This document shows positions 23,439 to 29,775 of a stretch of 35,162 bases of DNA, piece after piece. The notes beneath the pieces were generated by a model, which was not told where the DNA came from, searched no databases, and worked only from the letters and a program-made list of their open reading frames with translations. Within the stretch, counting starts at the first letter, position 1; the number at the start of each line of letters is the position of its first letter. The DNA is from Bacteroidota bacterium (lineage in GTDB: Bacteria > Bacteroidota > Bacteroidia > UBA7662 > CANHCV01): contig CANHCV010000020.1 of NCBI GenBank assembly GCA_947459245.1, positions 1 through 35,162 on the forward strand, written 5' to 3'. The position numbers and the translations under genes were made by a program.

Positions 23439-23852
23439 ATGCCACAACGCTATAGTCCTGACAAGGAAAATTTAGAATTAGAACTGGAAAAAATGGACAC
23501 CAACCTGTATCAAATGGTTGAACAAGGTCTTATGCATGAGGAAACTCTTATGACTATCGAATCATTATTTTCTGAGTGGAGTAAAAAAAACCTAAACGCC
23601 TACCAAAACTTGGAAAGGGAATTTGAAGAACTTTCGAAAGAGGATAGAAAATATTATGAGGATATTGATGAGTATATCCAGGAAAAAGGTAGGTGGTGGA
23701 TTGAAATCTTCAACCAGCTCACCAGCGAGGAAAAAGTAAGTTTTTTACATAGATATAATTTGACTATTTCTTGTTGTTTAAATAGTGATACCTCTGATGA
23801 GGAAACAATAAATGATTCTATAGAAACAGGGTGGAAATTAATCAGCCAATAA
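23439..23852 (+). CDS. Small acidic protein of unknown function behind a direct repeat
   Basis: A 137-residue, strongly acidic, mostly helical protein (LELELEKMDTNLYQMVEQGL, LEREFEELSKEDRKYYEDID) without signal peptide or membrane helix. It resembles immunity proteins of polymorphic toxins in size, acidity and isolation behind a repeat, but I recognise no family. The codons are AT-rich. It lies in a cassette-like arrangement of 97-bp repeat, 23 bases, then start codon; the following small gene is arranged in the same way. No toxin gene was found beside it. Confidence 0.65.
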   Translation: MPQRYSPDKENLELELEKMDTNLYQMVEQGLMHEETLMTIESLFSEWSKKNLNAYQNLEREFEELSKEDRKYYEDIDEYIQEKGRWWIEIFNQLTSEEKVSFLHRYNLTISCCLNSDTSDEETINDSIETGWKLISQ

Positions 23853-24004
23853 GAGCACTTTTGTGAATATGGCGGGTTTGGTGGTAATTGAAAGATTATG
23901 CTTCAAATAAACATTGGTTGCAAAATGTAAGTATGGCTTCCAAGCCCGTCAAATCTGCTAAGCGCAAAATGGTATGGTCAAGTTAAACTAGCATAAAAGC
24001 TTAG

Positions 24005-24101
24005 GGCAGGCTGACCAGCTATAGTGACAAAAGACAAAAACAAGTGGAGACCAGAACCCCCAAAAAAAAACGGGGCGTAATCCGAAAAGCTATATGAGTA
24101 G
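24005..24101 (+). repeat. 97-bp direct repeat, copy 2
   Basis: Second copy of the 23319-23415 repeat, 686 bases downstream. The base triplet at the position equivalent to the ATG in copy 1 (24 bases past the repeat end) is AAG at 24125-24127. Confidence 0.85.
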
Positions 24102-24193
24102 GAATAAATTAAATAATTAAAAAAAAGACAAAAATTGAAATTCCTTTCGATTGGAATTTAGATATTCCAGCAGTAACTGAATTTACCTTTCAA

Positions 24194-24607
24194 ATGGACT
24201 CTGAGAAAGCAGGTGATGCAAATGGAGATTTGGAAGAATTTATATCTTTTATTGTAGATTTAAAAACTGGTGCATTATTGTGGGTTCATGATTGCTTAAT
24301 AGATGGTATAGCTTTTCACTATAAATCTACAAACCATATCTATATAATTGGGAAAAGTTGGTATATAGGTCATGATGGCTCAGAGGATTATGAGCTTTTA
24401 CCTAATGAAAATTTTAAAACGAAAATAGATAGTTATTTCAATTGTTCTAATGCGCCGTTTGCTGATGAAAGCAGCTTTTTCAATATTGTAGAACAAGTAT
24501 GTGAATTAGGTAGTAATGTCGAACTTAAAAATATTAAAACGGTTGATGATTATAATGAAATTTATCAAAAAAATATTAAAACAGAAAAGCCCGAGGGTTT
24601 TATGTAA
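24194..24607 (+). CDS. Small acidic protein, probably N-terminally truncated by loss of its start codon
   Basis: From the first in-frame ATG the product has 137 residues (DSEKAGDANGDLEEFISFIV, then TGALLWVHDCLIDGIAFHY). The frame is open upstream to 24110 and the extra residues look like real protein: TKIEIPFDWNLDIPAVTEFT, then FQ before the Met. Aligned with the first repeat cassette, the original start falls at 24125, where ATG has become AAG. A full-length product would have about 160 residues. Either the gene is decaying, or translation begins at 24194 or a non-standard codon. The protein is acidic, soluble, of unrecognised family and immunity-like in size only. Confidence 0.55.
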   Translation: MDSEKAGDANGDLEEFISFIVDLKTGALLWVHDCLIDGIAFHYKSTNHIYIIGKSWYIGHDGSEDYELLPNENFKTKIDSYFNCSNAPFADESSFFNIVEQVCELGSNVELKNIKTVDDYNEIYQKNIKTEKPEGFM

Positions 24608-24664
24608 TTTTTTTAAAATTCAAAAAATTGGCCTTAATTTAAGTAATATTACACATATTAAATT

Positions 24665-24694
24665 AATTAGGGGATTTTAAAGTCCCCTAATTTT
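24665..24694 (+). terminator. Hairpin terminator after the second small gene
   Basis: A perfect 10-bp stem, AATTAGGGGA / TCCCCTAATT, around TTTTAAAG, with TTTT running out of the right arm. It separates the repeat cassettes from the HhH-GPD-like gene that starts 14 bases further on. Confidence 0.65.
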
Positions 24695-24707
24695 CAACTA
24701 ATAGCTT

Positions 24708-25445
24708 ATGACATCAGACGATTCTCCAATTCAATCAAAAGCATTAAAAATCATCAGTTCTTCGCTGAATGATAAAAACATACAACAGGTGTGGCTTTCA
24801 AAACTTGACGATTTGAAAAAGCAAGCCGATGTTATTAAAAAATTAGAAAAAGAATTACCAGAGGCTTGGGTGCCATTAAGAATAGCTTGTTCTGCATTCT
24901 TAACGCAAAGAACAAGTCTTAAACGCACAAATACACCTCAATCACTACGTGATTGGAAATATGTTTGGACTGAATTAAAGCCAATTGTATCAGAAAAAGG
25001 GAATACCTCAATGAATTTTAGTTTATGGTTAAAATCTAGAGGAAATCACCGTTACGCAATAAAATTTGGCGAATATTTTGAAACATACTGCCAAACTAGG
25101 GATTGGAATTTGAATAATACGCTTAAAGACTTGCATGAACTACGCTCTCTAACCTATGCCGAAGAAGTTAAAAAATGGTGGATGCAATTTCAGGGAATTG
25201 GCGTTCAGTATGCAAAAAATATCCCTATGGATGAAATGGACGATCGATTTAATGATTTCGTAAAAATTGATTACAGGTTGTCTAAAATAATAGATGAAAT
25301 AGGAGGTAGTTCTTTAAATTCAAGCGAGAAACAAGATTTGTTCGTAAGTATCGCAAAGAATTTAAATATGACACCGTGGGAAATAGATAGATTTTGTTTC
25401 AATTTTTATAAAGAAATTCATTCGAAGATACACCAAGTGTTATAA
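24708..25445 (+). CDS. HhH-GPD-like protein of unknown function
   Basis: A 245-residue soluble protein. The region WWMQFQGIGVQYAKNIPMD (about 157-175) has the shape of a helix-hairpin-helix, and VKIDYRLSKI (about 185-194) supplies an Asp where HhH-GPD DNA glycosylases have their catalytic Asp. The C-terminal MTPWEIDRFCFNFYKE resembles a motif in uncharacterised HhH-GPD relatives. The N-terminal 50 residues are a charged helix. I infer a DNA-glycosylase-like or DNA-binding role, not tested. AT-rich codons set it apart from the true mutY in this window. Its stop codon is embedded in the left end of a palindrome. Confidence 0.55.
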   Translation: MTSDDSPIQSKALKIISSSLNDKNIQQVWLSKLDDLKKQADVIKKLEKELPEAWVPLRIACSAFLTQRTSLKRTNTPQSLRDWKYVWTELKPIVSEKGNTSMNFSLWLKSRGNHRYAIKFGEYFETYCQTRDWNLNNTLKDLHELRSLTYAEEVKKWWMQFQGIGVQYAKNIPMDEMDDRFNDFVKIDYRLSKIIDEIGGSSLNSSEKQDLFVSIAKNLNMTPWEIDRFCFNFYKEIHSKIHQVL

Positions 25446-25508
25446 TAACCAGCCCATAACAGCGTGCAAGCGCCATAACTCTAACGCAGGCGCAACACCG
25501 GGTTATAA
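25440..25508. repeat. 69-bp imperfect palindrome joining two convergent stop codons
   Basis: Both ends are TTATAA (25440-25445 and 25503-25508). Inside are AACC/GGTT (25447-25450 with 25501-25504), GTG/CAC and GCGCC/GGCGC (25464-25474 with 25489-25498) around a 14-base loop. The left TTATAA holds the stop of the HhH-GPD-like gene, the right one the stop of the minus-strand 37-residue ORF. The element is GC-rich in an AT-rich stretch. It may be a shared terminator structure or a recombination site; the integron attC consensus GTTRRRY is not met. Confidence 0.55.
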
Positions 25509-25616
25509 TCTCCTGTACGAAAACCGGTATTTTTGTTTGGCTGCCTTTTCCCGAGAACGGGCCAGGTCTTGAATGGTTTTTCCCAGGGCCTTGGGTAATT
25601 GATTGCTTATTTGCAT
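25503..25616 (-). CDS. Possible 37-residue basic ORF at the end of the NACHT operon
   Basis: An ATG-to-TAA frame 20 bases after the stop of the NACHT gene. It encodes MQISNQLPKALGKTIQDLAR followed by SREKAAKQKYRFSYRRL, a basic amphipathic helix. It may be a genuine small gene, or the remnant of a longer gene cut where the palindrome begins, since its stop lies in the palindrome end. Spacing and codon use fit the operon. No family is recognised. Confidence 0.4.
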   Translation of the reverse strand: MQISNQLPKALGKTIQDLARSREKAAKQKYRFSYRRL

Positions 25617-25636
25617 GGTGAATATTTTTGATGTGA

Positions 25637-28600
25637 TTAGTTTAATTTTTCGAGATACCACAATACATATTTGGTGTAAGAGTGTTCTTCTCCCAATTTC
25701 TTCTTAAAAATTTGATAGGCTAATTGAAAAAAATCATTTGATTTGGCTAATTCACCTTTGTCTAACCAAAGTAAACCCATGTTGTATAAGGAAATACCTG
25801 TTACTGGATGATTTTCTCCGTGGATGTGAAGATTAATTTGAAGCGATTTTTCATAGTATTGAATGGCTTGGTCGTATTCCCCTATTTCCTTCCAAGCAGA
25901 ACCCAAGTTAATGTAAGCAGAGGCTGTTACTGGGTGATTTTCACCTTGGAATTGAAGATAAATTTGGAGCGATTTTTCTAAGTATTGAATGGCTTGGTCG
26001 TATTCCCCTTGTTCATTCCAAAGAGTACCCAAGTTATTGTATAAATAGGCTAGTGATGAGTGATTTTCACCATAGGAATTTAGTCTAATTTGTAATGATT
26101 TTTCATAGTAATGGATGGCTTGGTCGTAATCCTTTTTTGAACCCCAATCCATACCCAAGTAATGGTATGTATCGGCTGTTGCTGGATGATTTTCTCCGTG
26201 GAATTTAAGATTAATTTGGAGCGATTTTTCATGGTATTGGATAGCTTGGTCGTATTCCCCTTTTTCTTTCCAAACGGAGCCTAATTTATTATAGGAAGTG
26301 GCTGTTGATGGGTGATTTTCTCCATGGAAATCAAGATTAATCTGAAGAGATATTTCATAGTATTGGGTGGCTTGGTCGTATTCCGCTATTGCATTCAATA
26401 CAGTACCCAATTTAATGCAGTAATTGGCTAATGATGGGTGATTTTTACCATAGGAATTTAGTCTAATTTGAAATGATTTTTCATAATAATGGATGGCTTG
26501 ATCATATTTGCCAAAATAATCATTTATATCTCCTAGCAAGAGTAAAGTATCAGCATCGTCATCGAATTTTTCCCCCGCAACTGTCAGTTGGGGCAAATGG
26601 GGTTCAAACTTTTCTTTCTCGATCAATTGCCCCGCTTCAATTCCCAACCATAGCGATTCTTTGGTTTCAAATTTCAAGAGGGGAAGCAGGGTTTCAAGAA
26701 ATTCTTTTCTTCTTGTTGCTTCCACCAATTCTTCCATTTTCTGGTTCAATAACCACAAAACCTTCCAATCGTGATCGGTAGGGTTGGCTAATACGGTTGT
26801 TAAGGTTTCGGCTGCTCCGTGGGTTTTTAGGTAAACCAAAAGGGGGTGAACACAAACCGGATGATTTTCTTCCTCGGCGTCTATCAATTCCGTTACCAAG
26901 GATAAATCGCCCAATTGGGCATTCAAGCAGAGGAACTCTTCCAACCCCGCCACCCGCAATTTGTTTTTTGCTTTCACCAATTCCATGGCCCAAGTCAAAT
27001 TCACCTTTTCAGGTTGTTCTTGCAAATGGAGCCCCAACAAATAAAAAAGAGCTCCTTCCACGGTAAATCCAATGCAGGCATTCAAATCTTTGGTGTACCT
27101 GCTGATCCATCCCAAATTTTTCAAACGGGGATAAGCCGCATTGATGCGATCGGTGGTTAAAAATGGAGCAAGCTCGGGGCGGTTGAAAGCATCTTCCAGC
27201 AACAATTCGTTTTCCCCAATTTCCCATAGGGTAGTAGCCAATAATTTCATGAAGGATTGTTCCTCTTCCGAAAACGTAGCTAACCAATCTTTCCAAACAT
27301 GCAAGGGGTGTTTCCCTTTTTTCGGGAGGTTTTTTCCGTGATACGTTTCTAAAAATAGGCGCAATACCAATGGATTGCTGATGGTTTGGTACAACCCACG
27401 GTCGTAAACCGCCAAATCATCGAACGAAAACAGGGGTTTAAATCTATTTTTATCTTTCTGTTGGTAATTTCCCCAACATTCCTTCATTTCTTCCATGGAC
27501 AGGGCTGTAAGCCAATGGGTGAAAGCTGAAAGACCCTCATTCTGTTCTTTTTTCTCACCGTACATCCAATTTTCTTGGGAGGATAACAGGGGATATCGGT
27601 TAATATCGGCACTGGAATTGGCACGGCAAGTCATCACAAATTTGATGCATCCCGGTTCAAAACTCGAGCAGATTTCTCCAACTTCCTGCCAAATTTCTTC
27701 TGCTTTGGAGGCTTCGTTTAGCCCATCCAACAAAATGAAAAAGGGGTGGGATTGGGTGCCGGCAAGGGAAGGATAGGCCTTCAATCCTAAAGATTCATCC
27801 AAATTTAATAAATAAGCCAATTGTTGGTGGAGGGTTGGCTTTTCCATTCTGGAAGTGCGAATGAGCAAACTTGCACAATTTCGTTCGGCGTACTGCTGCT
27901 GCATTTCCACCAATAAATTGGTTTTACCACTTCCGGCTTCTGCTGCAATAAAAAGAATGTTCGCTCTGGATCCAATCCATTCTTTGAGCTTCAATTCCAT
28001 TTCTTGCCGGTGAACATACACCCCGGGAATTACTTTTTTCTCGGTACAAAGCGTCTCATAAATCAACTTATTTTCCGCCGCAATGCGTTGAAGAAAAACC
28101 TCTCTGGTGAAATCCTTCGGTTGAAAATGAATTTCGGTTTGTTTGTCGCGAATCAAAAGGTTAAGGCGCTCCAATATTTTTCCGGAGGTTCGCTTTTCGG
28201 TTCCTTCCGGGCTAAAAAACTTGATGGTTTTTCCCGTATAGGATTCGTAAGTAAAAATTTGTTCTTTATCGGCTTTATCCAAGGAAACCTCGCCCGGAAC
28301 AATATAAAAGGGAAGGATTTCGAAAATTTTCCCCTCTTTATTTTCCATCCAAACACTGCTTGGACCCGGAGCTCGGTGTTCCACCGTTTTAATTTCGGAA
28401 GAATGCAGTTGAACCATTTCCCCATGTTCGTTTTTATACATCAGATAGTCCTGGGGGAAGGTCATTTCTTGCAACAAGGATCGGAAAATAGGGTAGTACT
28501 CTTTCCAAAGCTCCGAAGCAGGGCCATCGTCGAGGGTGAGCCCGTGGCCGAGGTACCGATTTCTAAAATTGATGAGCATACCAATGCCCGTGGCTTCTTG

Positions 28601-29128
28601 CTTTTGAATCAATAAATCGCCATGGGCATCCAGAATTTCAATTTCCCCTTTGTAAAGTTTTCTTCGATTTCCTGTTTCAATTTTTTCGTAATAGGTTACC
28701 AATTCGGGGCAAAAAAACGGGTGCTGGTGGTGTTGAAGGAACTTAATCGTTTCCCGAATGTATTGGTTCCAGGTTCCAAACGAGGGCTCTGCCAACGATT
28801 GTTGGAACAAGGCCACCATGTTTTTATCCTTGAGGGTGCTATTGAAAAACTCGGAAGCGGTGAGCAAGCCGAGGTACTTCAAATAATTGAGAAAGGTGTC
28901 TTTGAAAAGATTCATTTTCTTCCACGGATTTTGCTCTTCCAAGGTGCGCTGCAAGGGGTAGGCAATCACGTAAGGAAGAGCAGCAAGTAAATGTTTTTCT
29001 TCCTCGTTGAGGTTGGAAATGGCCGTTAATGGTTCGTCGCAGAACGGACATTCCATGGCTGCCGGATATATTTTCCCTTTTTTGGATTCCGGCGCGCAGC
29101 AATCGGGAGAGGTGCAATGAAAACTCAT
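25637..29128 (-). CDS. STAND/NACHT NTPase with N-terminal HEPN-like domain and C-terminal TPR array
   Basis: A 1163-residue, apparently soluble protein. Residues 1-30 have a Cys-rich start (Cys5, Cys10, Cys11, then CPFC at 27-30), possibly zinc-binding. Residues 40-225 form a helical domain with NFRNRYLGHG: Arg189-Asn190 and His195 fit the HEPN RNase motif RX4-6H. A beta-rich linker follows. The NACHT core has Walker A AEAGSGKT (396-403), the signature FFILLDGLNEAS (Walker B, about 463-474), FVMTCRAN (about 497-504) and NPLVLRLF (585-592). The C-terminus, about 880-1163, is a TPR array of 42-residue units. NACHT/STAND proteins with TPR sensors act in phage defence and programmed death by sensing a ligand and oligomerising. 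That role is inferred here. It is fourth in a compact operon. Confidence 0.85.
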   Translation of the reverse strand: MSFHCTSPDCCAPESKKGKIYPAAMECPFCDEPLTAISNLNEEEKHLLAALPYVIAYPLQRTLEEQNPWKKMNLFKDTFLNYLKYLGLLTASEFFNSTLKDKNMVALFQQSLAEPSFGTWNQYIRETIKFLQHHQHPFFCPELVTYYEKIETGNRRKLYKGEIEILDAHGDLLIQKQEATGIGMLINFRNRYLGHGLTLDDGPASELWKEYYPIFRSLLQEMTFPQDYLMYKNEHGEMVQLHSSEIKTVEHRAPGPSSVWMENKEGKIFEILPFYIVPGEVSLDKADKEQIFTYESYTGKTIKFFSPEGTEKRTSGKILERLNLLIRDKQTEIHFQPKDFTREVFLQRIAAENKLIYETLCTEKKVIPGVYVHRQEMELKLKEWIGSRANILFIAAEAGSGKTNLLVEMQQQYAERNCASLLIRTSRMEKPTLHQQLAYLLNLDESLGLKAYPSLAGTQSHPFFILLDGLNEASKAEEIWQEVGEICSSFEPGCIKFVMTCRANSSADINRYPLLSSQENWMYGEKKEQNEGLSAFTHWLTALSMEEMKECWGNYQQKDKNRFKPLFSFDDLAVYDRGLYQTISNPLVLRLFLETYHGKNLPKKGKHPLHVWKDWLATFSEEEQSFMKLLATTLWEIGENELLLEDAFNRPELAPFLTTDRINAAYPRLKNLGWISRYTKDLNACIGFTVEGALFYLLGLHLQEQPEKVNLTWAMELVKAKNKLRVAGLEEFLCLNAQLGDLSLVTELIDAEEENHPVCVHPLLVYLKTHGAAETLTTVLANPTDHDWKVLWLLNQKMEELVEATRRKEFLETLLPLLKFETKESLWLGIEAGQLIEKEKFEPHLPQLTVAGEKFDDDADTLLLLGDINDYFGKYDQAIHYYEKSFQIRLNSYGKNHPSLANYCIKLGTVLNAIAEYDQATQYYEISLQINLDFHGENHPSTATSYNKLGSVWKEKGEYDQAIQYHEKSLQINLKFHGENHPATADTYHYLGMDWGSKKDYDQAIHYYEKSLQIRLNSYGENHSSLAYLYNNLGTLWNEQGEYDQAIQYLEKSLQIYLQFQGENHPVTASAYINLGSAWKEIGEYDQAIQYYEKSLQINLHIHGENHPVTGISLYNMGLLWLDKGELAKSNDFFQLAYQIFKKKLGEEHSYTKYVLWYLEKLN
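25690..26540 (-). repeat. In-gene TPR array, 126-bp units
   Basis: At least six units of 42 codons repeat with exact 126-base spacing. The GENHP turn recurs near 25806, 25931, 26057, 26183, 26309 and 26435. The helix B core GEYDQAIQYYEKSLQI is nearly unchanged between units, also at DNA level. This is kinesin-light-chain-type TPR. Confidence 0.9.
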
Positions 29129-29144
29129 CGGTTCTTTGGTGTTA

Positions 29145-29453
29145 TTACAATGGTTTGTGGGTACTCCACAGTTTTAAAAGGTAATCGGTTATCGAGGCCT
29201 CTTTGGTGATGTTTCCGGATTTTACATCGTTGATCAATTGAAGGCCGATGTGGGCCATGCTTCCCCAAATTCCCAGTACGCCGCTGTGCAACCAACCGTT
29301 GATGAGGCGGTAGGTTTTTACCACGGGTTGTTCATTCACGGTGGTTAAAAATTCATGCTTCAAATTTTTCTCCAGCCCCTCGCAACGTTCTTGCTGCCAT
29401 TCAATATGGGTTTGAAGGTCGGAATACGACCGAATTTGTCCTTTACTTTTCAT
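29145..29453 (-). CDS. Small soluble protein of the NACHT operon
   Basis: A 102-residue protein with no signal peptide; the mildly hydrophobic stretch GWLHSGVLGIWGSMAHIGL (about 53-71) is not clearly a membrane helix. It is mostly helical, with a charged N-terminal half (YSDLQTHIEWQQERCEGLEK). No family is recognised. Its start overlaps the end of the Holin-X-like gene by 11 bases, and its stop is 16 bases before the NACHT gene, so it must belong to this operon. Confidence 0.72.
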   Translation of the reverse strand: MKSKGQIRSYSDLQTHIEWQQERCEGLEKNLKHEFLTTVNEQPVVKTYRLINGWLHSGVLGIWGSMAHIGLQLINDVKSGNITKEASITDYLLKLWSTHKPL

Positions 29454-29775
29454 CTTGGAACATGGATTGGGTGAAAACGTTTTGAAGGGTATGGATAACT
29501 CTTTTTTTGAATGCGATGATCAAAAGAAAAATTAAAAAGAGAAATCCAGCAATGCAGAAGAACCCCATCCATGGGTTTTCCCAAAGTTCTCCAAGCCAAA
29601 GGGCCAAACCCCAACCAGCAAATAGAAATGCTAAAAGGAAAAGTAGGGCTCGAAGGAAAAACTGACTGACCTGGGCCGAAAGTTGAATGCCTTTTTGAGC
29701 GGCCTTAAGTTTGGCCAATTCGATGCGTTGTTCGATAACCTCTTGAGAGAGTTGAAGGAGTTCTTTAGCTTCCAT
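29443..29775 (-). CDS. Holin-X/DUF1469-like small membrane protein
   Basis: A 110-residue protein. An N-terminal amphipathic helix (ELLQLSQEVIEQRIELAKLK) is followed by two membrane helices at about 41-65 and 69-90 (FFLRALLFLLAFLFAGWGLA, WMGFFCIAGFLFLIFLLIIA) and a short basic tail. This is the layout of the Holin-X/DUF1469 (YqjE-like) superfamily: helix, membrane hairpin, cytoplasmic ends. Despite the name most members are not phage lysis proteins. It overlaps the large membrane protein gene by 11 bases and the next gene by 11 bases, and probably assembles with the large protein. Confidence 0.68.
   Translation of the reverse strand: MEAKELLQLSQEVIEQRIELAKLKAAQKGIQLSAQVSQFFLRALLFLLAFLFAGWGLALWLGELWENPWMGFFCIAGFLFLIFLLIIAFKKRVIHTLQNVFTQSMFQDEK

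Noticed and set aside
24708-25445. Immunity protein like the two preceding small genes
   Set aside because: It is larger, is not acidic in the same way, has no 97-bp repeat in front and carries HhH-GPD-like motifs.
25440-25508. Integron attC site
   Set aside because: The hairpin shape is suggestive, but the right end GTTATAA does not match GTTRRRY and no integrase or second site is in the window. It is kept only as an unexplained palindrome.
25690-26540. CRISPR-like periodic repeat
   Set aside because: The 126-base period is a multiple of three inside an open frame and encodes TPR units; there are no spacers.
26473-28990. Several plus-strand ORFs opposite the NACHT gene
   Set aside because: They are mirror frames of a long coding sequence with clear domains, and their translations show no domain features.
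29443-29775. Phage holin or prophage remnant
   Set aside because: The family name is misleading. The gene overlaps two non-phage genes, and no lysin, portal, capsid or tail gene is nearby.
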